Assembly: GCF_020179475.1 (NCBI RefSeq)
Contig: NZ_JAILXZ010000001.1
Coordinates: 1,426,001 to 1,490,000 of the forward strand
Source: Novosphingobium huizhouense
GTDB lineage: Bacteria; Pseudomonadota; Alphaproteobacteria; Sphingomonadales; Sphingomonadaceae
Length of the DNA stretch: 64,000 bases
Direction: 5' to 3'
A model generated the notes under the pieces. The model had not been told where the DNA came from and did no database searches. It saw only the letters and a program-made list of their open reading frames with translations. Both the position numbers and the translations under genes were made by a program. This document shows positions 25,369 to 34,048 of this stretch, piece by piece (the first letter of the stretch is position 1; the number at the start of each line of letters is the position of its first letter).

Positions 25369-27240
25369 ATGGCAACCGGACCTTCAACCACCACCAATCC
25401 GTATCTGCTCGCGCTCGAGCCCAACGTCACGATCACCTCGATCATCACCACCGGCGATTCGCTCTCGGGCAGCACCTCGGGCGTGTTCGGCGGCGTTCCC
25501 GACGGCCTCGGCGCGTTCGACAACGGCGACGGCACCGTTACCGTGCTCGTCAACCACGAGATCGGCGCCACCGCCGGCGTGCTGCGCGACCACGGCGCGA
25601 TCGGGTCGTACGTCGACCGCCTCGTCATCGACAAGGCGAGCCTGCAGGTGCTGAGCGGCGACGACGCGATGAAGCAGGTCTACCTGTGGAACGCGACCTC
25701 GCAGCAGTACGACCTCGCCAGCCCGGCGTTCAACCGCTTCTGCTCGGGCGACCTTGCCGACACCAGCGCCTACTACAACGCCGCCACCGGCCTCGGCACC
25801 CAGACCCGGATCTACCTGACCGGCGAGGAAGCGGGCAACGAAGGGCGTCCGATGGCGACGATCCTGACCGGCGCCGATGCCGGCAAGGCCTACGAGATCG
25901 CGGCGCTCGGCAACCAGTCGTTCGAGAACCTCGTCGCCAATCCGTTCGCGCAGAACAAGACGATCATCGCCACCACCGACGACACCGCCGGCGGCCAGGT
26001 CTATATCTACGTCGGCGACAAGCAGGCGAGCGGCACCGAGCTGCAGAAGGCGGGCCTCGACGCCGGCACGCTCTACGGCATCAAGGCGACCTTCGCCGCC
26101 GAAGCCAGCACCGGCACCTCGCTCAACACCACCTTCACGCTCGAAGCGGTCGGCGCCGACGGCAACGTCAAGAATATGACCGGCGCGCAGATCCAGAACG
26201 CCAGCGTCGCCGACGGCATCACCGGTTTCCTGCGTCCCGAGGATGCGGCCTGGGATCCCGAGCACCCCAACGTGCTCTACTTCGTCACCACCAACGCCTT
26301 CAACAGCCCGTCGCGCCTGTGGAAGGCGACCTTCGACGACATCACGGACCCGGCCAAGGGCGGCAAGCTCGAAGCCGTGCTCGACGGCACCGAAGGCCAG
26401 CAGATGTTCGACAACATCACCGTCGCCAACGGCAAGGTGATCCTGCAGGAAGACCCGGGCAATCAGAGCTACGTGTCGAAGGTCTACGAATACGACATCG
26501 CCACCGACACGCTGACTTCGATCCTCAAGTTCGACCCGGCGCAGTTCACCCCGGGCCTGCCGGGCTTCATCACCCAGGACGAGGAAAGCTCGGGCGTGCT
26601 CGACGTCAGCTCGATCTGGGGCGATGCCGACACCCGCGCCTACCTGCTCGACGCGCAGGTCCATGCCACCACCGGCGATCCCAGGACCGTCGAGAAGGGC
26701 CAGCTGCTGCTGATGACCGTCGATGCGGTCAAGGACGGCGGCAACGGCGACGACCTGCTCAATGGCGATGGCACCGCCAACGTGATCAAGGGTTTCAACG
26801 GCAACGACACGATCCGCGCCGGCTCGGGCGACGACGTGCTGTGGGGCAACAACGGCAACGACGTGCTCGACGGCATGGCCGGCAACGACGTCCTGATCGG
26901 CGGTCGCGGCGACGACAGGCTGACCGGCGGCGCGGGCAACGACACCTTCGACTACAGCCGCCTCGAAGACGGCAAGAAGGCGCCCGCCGGCAACGACACG
27001 ATCACCGACTTCACCCACGGCCAGGACGTGATCCTGCTGGCCGAGGGCGTGTGGTTCAAGGGCGAGACCCATGCCGACTACAACAACGACGGCGTGCTCG
27101 ACACCCGCGTCACCCTGACCAGCGGCGGCACGCTGACGCTGCTCTCCCTCGCGCAGGTCCAGGACGGCGACTTCGCCACCACTTCGGGCTTCGGGCTGAT
27201 CGGCCTCGACCGTCCGTTCCACGACCTCGCGCTGGTCTGA
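25369..27240 (+). CDS. PhoX-like (DUF839) secreted protein with RTX repeats
   Basis: A 623-residue protein. Residues about 10-450 resemble the PhoX/DUF839 beta-propeller phosphatase-like family: VTVLVNHEIGATAGVL, YLTGEEAGNEGRP, FLRPEDAAWDPEHPNVLYFVTT. Residues about 455-530 carry Ca-binding GGxGxDxL-type RTX nonapeptides (NGNDTIRAGSGDDVLWGNNG and similar), then a C-terminal region with a hydrophobic end. There is no signal peptide, as expected for type I secretion. It may be an extracellular Ca-dependent phosphatase; this activity is inferred. AT-rich DNA of about 100 bases precedes the gene. Confidence 0.83.
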   Translation: MATGPSTTTNPYLLALEPNVTITSIITTGDSLSGSTSGVFGGVPDGLGAFDNGDGTVTVLVNHEIGATAGVLRDHGAIGSYVDRLVIDKASLQVLSGDDAMKQVYLWNATSQQYDLASPAFNRFCSGDLADTSAYYNAATGLGTQTRIYLTGEEAGNEGRPMATILTGADAGKAYEIAALGNQSFENLVANPFAQNKTIIATTDDTAGGQVYIYVGDKQASGTELQKAGLDAGTLYGIKATFAAEASTGTSLNTTFTLEAVGADGNVKNMTGAQIQNASVADGITGFLRPEDAAWDPEHPNVLYFVTTNAFNSPSRLWKATFDDITDPAKGGKLEAVLDGTEGQQMFDNITVANGKVILQEDPGNQSYVSKVYEYDIATDTLTSILKFDPAQFTPGLPGFITQDEESSGVLDVSSIWGDADTRAYLLDAQVHATTGDPRTVEKGQLLLMTVDAVKDGGNGDDLLNGDGTANVIKGFNGNDTIRAGSGDDVLWGNNGNDVLDGMAGNDVLIGGRGDDRLTGGAGNDTFDYSRLEDGKKAPAGNDTITDFTHGQDVILLAEGVWFKGETHADYNNDGVLDTRVTLTSGGTLTLLSLAQVQDGDFATTSGFGLIGLDRPFHDLALV

Positions 27241-27247
27241 CCGGCGC

Positions 27248-27271
27248 TGCGACCGGCTTCGGCCGGTCGCA
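27248..27271. terminator. Stem-loop terminator after the PhoX-like gene
   Basis: A perfect ten-base stem with a TTCG tetraloop (27248-27257 pairs with 27262-27271). A second GC-rich inverted repeat (27278-27312) follows and ends in CCCTTT, so the convergent genes on both sides can be terminated here. Confidence 0.75.
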
Positions 27272-27319
27272 CGAAGAAGGGGCCGGCCCGCCAGGCGCGG
27301 GGCCGGCCCTTTCGCCGTT

Positions 27320-27733
27320 TCAGCGCGCGCGCATCCGCGCCGCGACCAGGAACGCGAGCGCAAGGCCCACCGCGCCGCCGAAGATCACGCCGCCTGCGGC
27401 AAGCCGCGCGGCGGTGTCGTCGGCGCCATAGAGGCCCGGGTGCCAGGTCATCGCCACGCCGTCGCACAGCAGCGCGGCGGTCGTCGCCAGGGTATAGCCC
27501 GGCACCATCTGCTCGGCCGACAGCCCGCCCAGCTTCTGCAGCAGCAGCACGAACGGCAGCGTGCCCGGCACCACCGCGGCGAAGACCAGCGCGCCGGTGG
27601 TCCCGCCGAGCAGATGCGCATCGCTCAGCGCGCGCAGCAGCAGCGCGGCGGCGTACCACAGCACGATGCCGGCGACGATCATCGCCGCGGTCTGGCGGCC
27701 GGACAGGACGGAAGCGCTTGGTGCAGCGGACAT
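27320..27733 (-). CDS. DUF5367 family membrane protein
   Basis: A 137-residue protein with four membrane helices (TAAMIVAGIVLWYAAALLLRAL, GALVFAAVVPGTLPFVLLL, TLATTAALLCDGVAMTW, LAAGGVIFGGAVGLALAFLVA) that fits the DUF5367 pattern (GYTLATTAALLCDGVA). The function is unknown. It is divergent from a TetR-family regulator with two palindromes in between, so it is very probably that regulator's target. Confidence 0.82.
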   Translation of the reverse strand: MSAAPSASVLSGRQTAAMIVAGIVLWYAAALLLRALSDAHLLGGTTGALVFAAVVPGTLPFVLLLQKLGGLSAEQMVPGYTLATTAALLCDGVAMTWHPGLYGADDTAARLAAGGVIFGGAVGLALAFLVAARMRAR

Positions 27734-27751
27734 CGTGGTCTCCTCGAGTCT

Positions 27752-27769
27752 ATGTAGCAGTCGCTACAT
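27752..27769. promoter_or_regulatory. Palindromic operator site 1 (TetR type)
   Basis: ATGTAGCAGTCGCTACAT, a dyad of seven-base arms around AGTC, lies in the intergenic region next to the DUF5367 start. Its near copy is 28 bases away centre to centre. Most likely bound by the adjacent TetR regulator. Confidence 0.8.
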
Positions 27770-27780
27770 TCGTACACCGA

Positions 27781-27796
27781 TGTAGCGGTCGCTACA
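27781..27796. promoter_or_regulatory. Palindromic operator site 2 (TetR type)
   Basis: TGTAGCGGTCGCTACA differs from site 1 in one central base. It lies 22 bases before the tetR start, a position suited to autoregulation. Confidence 0.8.
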
Positions 27797-27818
27797 AGAG
27801 CCTGCTAGGCACCCGCCG

Positions 27819-28382
27819 ATGATCGATCGCGAAACCCGCCGCAGCGAAGTCGAGGCGCGCCTTGCCGCGCATGTCCTGGCGCATGGCCTGTCGCGCACCT
27901 CGCTGCGCGACCTTGCCCGGGCAGCCGGCACCAGCGACCGCATGCTGCTCTACTATTTCGCCGACAAGGCCGAGATCCTCGGCGTGGTGCTTGCGCGGAT
28001 CGCCGCCGACATGGCCGCGCTGCTCGACGGCGCGCTGCCTTCGGCCGAGCGCCTTGCCCCCGCCGACCTGCTCGCGCGGCTCGGCGCGATGGCGGGCACC
28101 GCGCAGATGCGCCCCTACATGGAGCTGTGGAGCGAGATCGCCGCCGGCGCCGCGCGCGGCGAAGCGCCGTTCGACGCCATCGCCGATGCCATTGCCGCAG
28201 GCTTCCGCGACTGGGCCGACGCGCGCCTTGCGGTGGCGGACGATGCCGCCCGCGCCCGGCTTGCCGCGCTGATGATCGTCGCGGTCGATGGCGCGGCGCT
28301 GCTTGCGCCGATGGCGGGCGGGGCGATCGCCCGCGATGGCCTCGGCGCGCTCGCCGATCTGCTTGCGCGCTATTGTTCCTGA
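27819..28382 (+). CDS. TetR/AcrR-family transcriptional regulator
   Basis: A 187-residue regulator. The N-terminal helix-turn-helix is in residues 8-52 (VLAHGLSRTSLRDLARAAGT, then MLLYYFADKAEILGVVL). The C-terminal ligand domain is Ala-rich. It is divergent from the DUF5367 gene across two near-identical palindromes, so it probably represses both that gene and itself. The ligand is not known. Confidence 0.9.
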   Translation: MIDRETRRSEVEARLAAHVLAHGLSRTSLRDLARAAGTSDRMLLYYFADKAEILGVVLARIAADMAALLDGALPSAERLAPADLLARLGAMAGTAQMRPYMELWSEIAAGAARGEAPFDAIADAIAAGFRDWADARLAVADDAARARLAALMIVAVDGAALLAPMAGGAIARDGLGALADLLARYCS

Positions 28383-28429
28383 TTTGTTCTTACCGTAAAA
28401 TCGGCTCCGGGAGGAAAGGTCGGAGTCGG

Positions 28430-28975
28430 ATGGCAATGGTTACGGTCACGGTCGCCAAGGCGGCGGGTTCGATGCTCTTGCTCGACCGGCTGGTCGCGCT
28501 GGCCGGCGCGCTTGCCTGGCCGCTGGCGCTGGTGCTCGTCGCGCTGCTGTTCCGCGCGCAGTGGATCGCGCTGCTCCATCGGCTCGACGAACTGCGCTGG
28601 GGCGACAAGTCCGCGCGCTTCTCGCGCCGGCTCGACCGGCTCGAGCGCGCCGCGCCGTTCCCGCCCGCGCTGCCGCCGCCGCACGAGGACGAGCCCGACC
28701 TCGCGCTCTCGGGCGATCATGCCCGCTTCCTGCAATTGCTGGAGCTTTCGCCGAGCGCCGCCGTGCTCGATGCCTGGGCGCGGGTCGAGGAGGGCCTCGC
28801 GCGCCTTGCCCGGCGAGGCGGAAGCGATGCGCTCGACCGCCGCGTGCGCGGCCAGGTCGTCGAACTCGCCGCGCTGCGCGCCGCCGCCACCCGCGGCGAG
28901 GTCGTCACGGTGCCCGACGCCCTGCGCTTCCGCACCGCCGCCAAGCGCGTGCTCAACGAAATCAATCTGGCGTGA
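28430..28975 (+). CDS. Hypothetical single-pass membrane protein
   Basis: A 181-residue protein with one membrane helix near the N-terminus (LVALAGALAWPLALVLVALLF), then a short RFSRRLDRLERAAPFPPALPPP linker and a soluble helical domain (AVLDAWARVEEGLARLARRG, AALRAAATRGEVVT). I do not recognise the family. The ATG at 28430 has GGAG a few bases upstream. It overlaps the end of the convergent gene by 14 bases. Confidence 0.7.
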   Translation: MAMVTVTVAKAAGSMLLLDRLVALAGALAWPLALVLVALLFRAQWIALLHRLDELRWGDKSARFSRRLDRLERAAPFPPALPPPHEDEPDLALSGDHARFLQLLELSPSAAVLDAWARVEEGLARLARRGGSDALDRRVRGQVVELAALRAAATRGEVVTVPDALRFRTAAKRVLNEINLA

Positions 28976-29717
28976 GCGCCGCCTTGGACCGGTGCGGCAG
29001 GACCGCGACGAGCAACACGATCGCTGCGAGCAGGACCGCCGAGGCGAGCGGGCGGCTGAAGTCGAGCCCGCCCTTGGCCACCGGCTTGTCGAGGAAATCC
29101 CCCACCGTCGCGCCGAGCGGGCGGGTCAGGATGAACGCCGTCCAGAACAGGGCGACGCGGTTGATCCTGGTGGCGAAGTACAGCACCGCGATCACCGCCA
29201 GCGCGCCCGCGAAAAGCGTCGCTCCGCCGAGGTAGCCGAGCCCGTTGGTGTCGGCGGTCCAGTCCCCCAGTGCGGTGCCGAGCGTCTGCGACATCGAGAT
29301 CGTCAGCCAGTAGAACCACTCGGACGTGCGGTCGGTCAGGTGGTCGACTTTCACCGCGCCGGTAGTGAAGTGCCACGCGGCGAGCGAGGCGACGACGAGG
29401 ACGAGCAGCAGCGCGGACCCGCCAGCATAGCCGATCCCGAGCGAGCGCGTGGCGAAATCGGCAAGGGTGGTGCCCGCCGTGGTCGAGGCGATGATCGTCG
29501 CCCAGTACAGCGGGGCGTAGAACCGCGCCGCGCGGACCTGCACGGCGGCAAGCCCCAGCAGCACCGCGACGAAGATCAGGGTGCTGACGAGATAGCCGAG
29601 GTCGAACGTCATCGACAGCGTATCGCCGGCGGTCTCGCCGAGCGTCGTCGCGAGGATCTTGATGATCCAGAAGCCGAAAGTGGCGGCAGCGACCTTGCTT
29701 GTGCGACTCTCACTCAT
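28962..29717 (-). CDS. COG4705/DUF347 family membrane protein
   Basis: A 251-residue protein with repeated membrane modules, each containing a polar motif: TTLGETAGDTLSMT, TTAGTTLADFATRSLG, QTLGTALGDWTAD, RPLGATVGDFLDKP. This fourfold TxG..xGD repeat is the DUF347 signature. The family is of unknown function, suspected to be a transporter. It is eight bases from crtZ on the same strand and may be co-transcribed with it. Confidence 0.87.
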   Translation of the reverse strand: MSESRTSKVAAATFGFWIIKILATTLGETAGDTLSMTFDLGYLVSTLIFVAVLLGLAAVQVRAARFYAPLYWATIIASTTAGTTLADFATRSLGIGYAGGSALLLVLVVASLAAWHFTTGAVKVDHLTDRTSEWFYWLTISMSQTLGTALGDWTADTNGLGYLGGATLFAGALAVIAVLYFATRINRVALFWTAFILTRPLGATVGDFLDKPVAKGGLDFSRPLASAVLLAAIVLLVAVLPHRSKAALTPD

Positions 29718-29724
29718 CGACCAC

Positions 29725-30240
29725 TCACTCCACTGCTTCGCGCAGCACCGCGATGCCGCGGTCGCGCTGTTGCTTCAGCTCCTGCTTGAGCACCGCGGGA
29801 TCGCGCGCGAAGACGAAGCCGAAGCTGACGCCGCCTTCCTTGCCCTGCGTCGCATGGTGCAGCTTGTGCGCCTGCACCAGCCGCTTGGCATAGCCGCCCC
29901 GCGGCACGTAGCGGAACCAGCGCTGGTGGACGAGTCCGTCGTGGACCAGCGTGTAGATCACGCCATAGGCGAGAACGCCGAGCCCGATCCACGTGCCCGG
30001 CCACCACGCCCTGGCGCCCAGGATCAGCGGGCTCCCGATCGCGAACATGCTGATCGACAGGGCTGCGCCGACCAGCGCGTAGAGGTCGTTCTTCTCGAAG
30101 AAGCCGTCGTGGCGCTCGTGATGGTCGCGGTGCCAGTTCCAGCCGAACCCGTGCATCACGTACTTGTGGCTGCTCCAGGCCACCAGCTCCATGCCGAGCA
30201 CGGTCGCGACGACGATGACGATGGCAATGACGGTATCCAT
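29725..30240 (-). CDS. crtZ: Beta-carotene 3-hydroxylase
   Basis: A 171-residue di-iron membrane hydroxylase that adds 3-hydroxyl groups to beta-ionone rings, giving zeaxanthin. Histidine clusters are intact: HKYVMHG, HRDHHERHDG, HDGLVHQRW and HKLHHAT. Two or three membrane helices surround them. The ATG at 30240 gives the usual N-terminus; a longer frame upstream has no conserved character. Other carotenoid genes are not in the window. It indicates a yellow-pigmented organism, typical of sphingomonads. Confidence 0.94.
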   Translation of the reverse strand: MDTVIAIVIVVATVLGMELVAWSSHKYVMHGFGWNWHRDHHERHDGFFEKNDLYALVGAALSISMFAIGSPLILGARAWWPGTWIGLGVLAYGVIYTLVHDGLVHQRWFRYVPRGGYAKRLVQAHKLHHATQGKEGGVSFGFVFARDPAVLKQELKQQRDRGIAVLREAVE

Positions 30241-30391
30241 GGCTGCGCTCTCTACTGCGTTGCGCGACAATCCGCGACACTTTCTCGTTCGCTTGAGACA
30301 ACCAATTTCGCGGCCGTTCATTGATCTGGCGACATGTTCCTGTGGGTCGGCGGCGCATCGAACGCCGCCCCGAACGAAAGGACCGAACGCC

Positions 30392-30781
30392 ATGAAGAAG
30401 CTCGTTTTTGCCGCCCTCGTCCCTGCCGCGCTGCTCTCCGCCGCCGCGCCGGCGAGCGCCCAGGGCTGGGGCCAGTCCTATAACAACGGATACAACAACG
30501 GCTACAGCAACGGCTGGCGCAATCCCTCGCGCAATGCCGACATCCGCCAGGACATCAACCAGCTGCGCTGGCAGATCGACCGCGCCCAGCAGCGCCGGGC
30601 GATCTCGTGGCGCGAGGCGGACTACCTGCGCCGCGAGGTCGGCAAGATCCAGCGCCAGTACGCCGACTTCGCCCGCGGCGGCCTCGACCGCTACGAGCAC
30701 GCCGCGCTCGAACGCCGCGTCGGCTTCGTCCAGGACAAGCTGCGCGCCGAACGCTGGGACCGCGACGGCCATCGCGGTTGA
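30392..30781 (+). CDS. Secreted helical protein with an Asn-Gly-Tyr repeat
   Basis: A 129-residue protein with a signal peptide (MKKLVFAALVPAALLSAAAPASAQ), then the repeat YNNGYNNGYSNGW (about residues 30-42), then a charged helical region (DIRQDINQLRWQIDRAQQRR, ALERRVGFVQDKLRAERWDR). Such proteins are common and unnamed in sphingomonads; the function is unknown, probably periplasmic. The ATG has AAAGGA upstream. Confidence 0.75.
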   Translation: MKKLVFAALVPAALLSAAAPASAQGWGQSYNNGYNNGYSNGWRNPSRNADIRQDINQLRWQIDRAQQRRAISWREADYLRREVGKIQRQYADFARGGLDRYEHAALERRVGFVQDKLRAERWDRDGHRG

Positions 30782-30802
30782 CGCGCGGCGGACCAACGTT
30801 GT

Positions 30803-30815
30803 GTAATTAAATTAC
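30803..30815. promoter_or_regulatory. Perfect AT-rich palindrome upstream of leuC
   Basis: GTAATTAAATTAC is a perfect 13-base palindrome about 67 bases before the leuC start, in an otherwise GC-rich region. It may be an operator or part of the promoter; the regulator is unknown. Confidence 0.4.
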
Positions 30816-30881
30816 GTCGATGGGCAACAAGGCGCGCCTTTCCTGCTTGAAAAGCGGAATGCGCGCGCCTAACCCGCGCCC

Positions 30882-32312
30882 ATGGCCAAGACTCCGCGAA
30901 CGCTCTACCAGAAGATCTGGGACGCCCACGTCGTCGAAGATCGCGACGATGGCACCAGCCTCGTCTACATCGACCGCCACCTCGTCCACGAGGTGACCAG
31001 CCCGCAGGCCTTCGCCAGCCTTCGCGCCGCCGGTCGCAAGGTGCGCCGCCCCGATCTGACGCTCGCGGTGCCCGACCACAACCTGCCGACCACCGCGCGG
31101 ACCGACGCTGCGGGCAACCGCCTGCCGATCGAGGACCCCGAAAGCGCGCAGCAGCTGGCGCTGCTCGAAACCAACGCGCCCGAGTTCGGCATCCGCTACA
31201 TCGGCGCGACCGACCGCGAACAGGGCATCGTCCATGTCGTCGGGCCGGAGCAGGGCTTCTCGCTGCCCGGCGCGACGATCGTCTGCGGCGACAGCCACAC
31301 CGCTTGCCACGGCGGCCTCGGCGCGCTCGCCTTCGGCATCGGCACCAGCGAGGTCGAGCACGTGCTGGCCACGCAGACCCTGCTGCTCAAGCGGTCGAAG
31401 GCGATGGAAGTGCGCGTCGAGGGCGAGCTTGCCCCCGGCGTCTCGGCCAAGGACGTGGTGCTGCACATCACCGGCGTGCTCGGCGCCTCGGGCGGCACCG
31501 GCTACGTCATCGAATATACCGGCAACGTGATCCGCGACCTGTCGATCGAGGGCCGCCTGACCGTGTCGAACATGGCGATCGAGCACGGCGCGCGCGCCGG
31601 CCTGATCGCACCCGACCAGAAGACGTTCGATTACCTCAAGGGCCGCCCCTATGCGCCCAAGGGCGCCGAATGGGACGCCGCCGTCGCGTGGTGGACCAGC
31701 CTCGCCACCGACCCCGGCGCCACCTACGACAAGGTCGTCACCATCGACGCTGCGGACATCGCGCCGTCGGTCACCTGGGGCACCAGCCCGGAAGACGTGC
31801 TGCCGATCACCGGCGTGGTGCCCGCGCCGGAAAGCTTCGCCGACGCTTCGAAGCAGGACGCCGCGCGCAAGTCGCTCGATTACATGGGCCTCGTCCCCGG
31901 CCAGCGGCTGCAGGATGTCGAGGTCCAGAACGTGTTCATCGGCAGCTGCACCAACAGCCGCATCGAGGACTTGCGCGCTGCTGCGGCGATCCTGAAAGGC
32001 CGCACCAAGGCCGCCAACGTCCGCTGGGCGATCGTCGTGCCCGGTTCGGGGCTGGTCAAGGAACAGGCCGAAGCCGAAGGGCTCGACCGCGTGTTCACCG
32101 AGGCCGGCTTCGAATGGCGCGAGCCCGGCTGCTCGGCCTGCCTCGGCATGAACCCGGACAAGGTGCCGGCGGGCGAACGCTGCGCGTCGACCAGCAACCG
32201 CAACTTCGTCGGACGCCAAGGCCCGGGTGCGCGCACCCACCTCGTCAGCCCGGCGATGGCGGCGGCGGCGGCGGTGACAGGCAGGCTCACCGACGTGCGC
32301 GAGCTGGTCTGA
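30882..32312 (+). CDS. leuC: 3-isopropylmalate dehydratase, large subunit
   Basis: A 476-residue aconitase-family subunit, normal length, converting 2-isopropylmalate to 3-isopropylmalate in leucine synthesis. The three 4Fe-4S cysteines are present in SCTNSR and [10 protein letters not shown]. Substrate motifs include VPDHNLPT and [10 protein letters not shown]. Its partner leuD lies 1.7 kb downstream instead of adjacent, with three unrelated genes in between. Confidence 0.97.
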   Translation: MAKTPRTLYQKIWDAHVVEDRDDGTSLVYIDRHLVHEVTSPQAFASLRAAGRKVRRPDLTLAVPDHNLPTTARTDAAGNRLPIEDPESAQQLALLETNAPEFGIRYIGATDREQGIVHVVGPEQGFSLPGATIVCGDSHTACHGGLGALAFGIGTSEVEHVLATQTLLLKRSKAMEVRVEGELAPGVSAKDVVLHITGVLGASGGTGYVIEYTGNVIRDLSIEGRLTVSNMAIEHGARAGLIAPDQKTFDYLKGRPYAPKGAEWDAAVAWWTSLATDPGATYDKVVTIDAADIAPSVTWGTSPEDVLPITGVVPAPESFADASKQDAARKSLDYMGLVPGQRLQDVEVQNVFIGSCTNSRIEDLRAAAAILKGRTKAANVRWAIVVPGSGLVKEQAEAEGLDRVFTEAGFEWREPGCSACLGMNPDKVPAGERCASTSNRNFVGRQGPGARTHLVSPAMAAAAAVTGRLTDVRELV

Positions 32313-32344
32313 GCGCCCGCTTGATTTGTCGATCCCGCGGGAAT

Positions 32345-32357
32345 AGGTTTCAAACCT
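32345..32357. promoter_or_regulatory. Palindromic operator candidate upstream of the SDR gene
   Basis: AGGTTTCAAACCT is a perfect dyad, nested within a wider inverted repeat (AATAGGT at 32342 and ACCTATT at 32361). It ends 27 bases before the SDR start, a typical place for an HxlR- or MarR-type operator. No such regulator is adjacent. Confidence 0.5.
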
Positions 32358-32384
32358 GAGACCTATTTTCGGGAGCCCGCGTCG

Positions 32385-33263
32385 ATGCGCATCGTGATGA
32401 CCGGCGCCACTGCCGGGTTCGGCCTGTTCGCCGCCGAGCGGCTGGTGGCGGCCGGCGCGGACCTTGTCATTGGCGCGCGCAGTCCCTCTGCCCTGCCATC
32501 AAGCCTCGCGGGGCGCGTCGCGGCGCATCCGCTCGACCTCGATGCGCTCGCCAATGTGCGCGCCTTCGCCGACGCGCTGGGCGAGGCGCCGATCGACGTG
32601 CTGGTGCTCAACGCCGGGCTTCAGCTGGCCAGGCCCGCGCGTTCCGCCGATGGCTTCGAGCGCACGTTCGCGGTCAATCACCTCGCGCACTACCTGCTGC
32701 TGCGCCTGCTCGCCGGGCGGCTGGCGCAAGGCGGGCGGATCGTGCTGACCGGCAGCGGCACGCACGATCCCGCCGAGAAGACCCCGGTTACCCCGCCGGT
32801 CCACGCCAATGCCGACTGGCTGGCGCATCCCGAGCGCGATCCGACCGCCGAGAAGGGCACGCGCCAGGCGTGCTTTCGCGCCTACAGTTCGTCCAAGCTC
32901 GCCAACATCATGACCGCGCGCGAAGCGGCGAGGCGCCTGCCGGGCGTCGACGTGCTTGCCTACGATCCGGGCTATGTGCCGCACACGGGTCTCGGCCGCG
33001 ACAACGGGCGGATCATCGCCGCGCTGGTCAGCCTGATCCTGCCGCGTCTGATGAAGGCCGACCGCACCAGCACGATCCCGCGCTCCGGCCAGTTCCTCGC
33101 CGATTTGGCGACCGACGGGCGCTTTGCCGGCGCGCGCGGCAGCTACTGGTCGGTGCGCGGGCCCGCTCTCGTCGAGGTCGCCCCGTCGCAGCTCGCGCGT
33201 GACGACGAGGCTTGCGCGCGGCTGTGGGACGACAGCGCGCGTCTGGTCGGACTCGACCCATAA
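32385..33263 (+). CDS. Short-chain dehydrogenase/reductase
   Basis: A 292-residue SDR with the NAD(P)-binding TGATAGFG near the N-terminus, NAG at about residue 83 and the catalytic YSSSK. A Ser is expected at GSGTHD. The C-terminal portion includes a hydrophobic stretch (IIAALVSLILPRLM). The sequence resembles the protochlorophyllide-reductase/retinol-dehydrogenase-like subgroup; the substrate is unknown. Upstream is a strong palindrome suggesting control by a small repressor. Confidence 0.87.
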   Translation: MRIVMTGATAGFGLFAAERLVAAGADLVIGARSPSALPSSLAGRVAAHPLDLDALANVRAFADALGEAPIDVLVLNAGLQLARPARSADGFERTFAVNHLAHYLLLRLLAGRLAQGGRIVLTGSGTHDPAEKTPVTPPVHANADWLAHPERDPTAEKGTRQACFRAYSSSKLANIMTAREAARRLPGVDVLAYDPGYVPHTGLGRDNGRIIAALVSLILPRLMKADRTSTIPRSGQFLADLATDGRFAGARGSYWSVRGPALVEVAPSQLARDDEACARLWDDSARLVGLDP

Positions 33264-33766
33264 GGGCTGGCGCGACGCTGAAATCCGCCTTCGCCCCCGT
33301 CGTTTCCCCCGACACCCGCGTGCTCGTCTGCGGCAGCCTGCCGGGCGAGGCGTCGCTTGGCGCAGGCCGCTACTACGCCCATCCGCGCAACCAGTTCTGG
33401 ACGCTGATCGGCGGGGTGATCGGGTGCGATCTCGTGCGCCTCGACTACGATGCGCGGCTGGCCGCGCTGCTCGCGCACCGCGTCGGCCTGTGGGACAGCG
33501 TCGCGCGCGCCACGCGGCAGGGCAGTCTCGACGCCGCGATCCGCGAGGTTGAACCCGCGCCGCTGGGCGCGCTTGCGGCGACGCTTCCGGCCTTGTGCGC
33601 GGTGGCGTTCAACGGCGGCGCCGCGTGGCGCATCGGCCGCCGCCAGTTCGCCGCTGATAGCGCGCTCGCGCTCGTTCAGCTTCCGTCCAGCAGCCCGGCC
33701 TATTGCCGCGTCTCGCTCCACGAAAAGCAGCAGGCGTGGAACGACTTGCGGAAATTCCTGCGCTGA
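33224..33766 (+). CDS. DNA-deoxyinosine glycosylase-like protein (uracil-DNA glycosylase superfamily)
   Basis: About 165-180 residues of a UDG-superfamily enzyme. Family motifs are VLVCGSLPGEASLGAGRYYA (motif 1), HPRNQFW, and LPSSSPAY (the motif 2 region). It would excise hypoxanthine or uracil from DNA. The start is uncertain: the GTG at 33224 used here overlaps the SDR by 40 bases, while a CTG at 33278 would give the usual short N-terminus (LKSAFAPV). Confidence 0.8.
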   Translation: MGRQRASGRTRPIRAGATLKSAFAPVVSPDTRVLVCGSLPGEASLGAGRYYAHPRNQFWTLIGGVIGCDLVRLDYDARLAALLAHRVGLWDSVARATRQGSLDAAIREVEPAPLGALAATLPALCAVAFNGGAAWRIGRRQFAADSALALVQLPSSSPAYCRVSLHEKQQAWNDLRKFLR

Positions 33767-33827
33767 AACTTGAAATTGCGAGTGCGGGCGTCGACAATGG
33801 CGCGCCTGACCAGAAAGGGAGCGACGC

Positions 33828-33992
33828 GTGAGCAAGAAGAGCGACAACTGGACCGGCAAGGCCGCGATGGCAGGCGCCGCGATCGGCTCGGCCGCGATTG
33901 CCGCCGCGCTGCTCTACGCCTCGCGCCGCAAGGAGCGCGCCGAAAAGGCCGCGCCCAAGTCGCCCCCGGTCGACGTTCCCGAAACCGACTGA
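33828..33992 (+). CDS. Small membrane protein between leuC and leuD
   Basis: A 54-residue protein starting MSKKSDNWTGKAAMAGAAIG with one helix (AAMAGAAIGSAAIAAALLYA), then a positively charged stretch (SRRKERAEKAAPK) and an acidic tail. The start is a GTG at 33828 with AAAGGGA upstream. The small-residue membrane helix and charged end make it a convincing single-pass protein; the family is unknown. Confidence 0.65.
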   Translation: MSKKSDNWTGKAAMAGAAIGSAAIAAALLYASRRKERAEKAAPKSPPVDVPETD

Positions 33993-34048
33993 CCAGGCGC
34001 CCGATTCCGGTGTTGCATGGCGCTTGCCCGCGCGTATAGCGAAGCGCC

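Noticed and set aside
25384..27363. A 659-codon reverse-strand frame opposite the PhoX-like gene
   Set aside because: The sequence is low in hydrophobic pattern and mirrors the RTX repeats; the forward gene is convincing.
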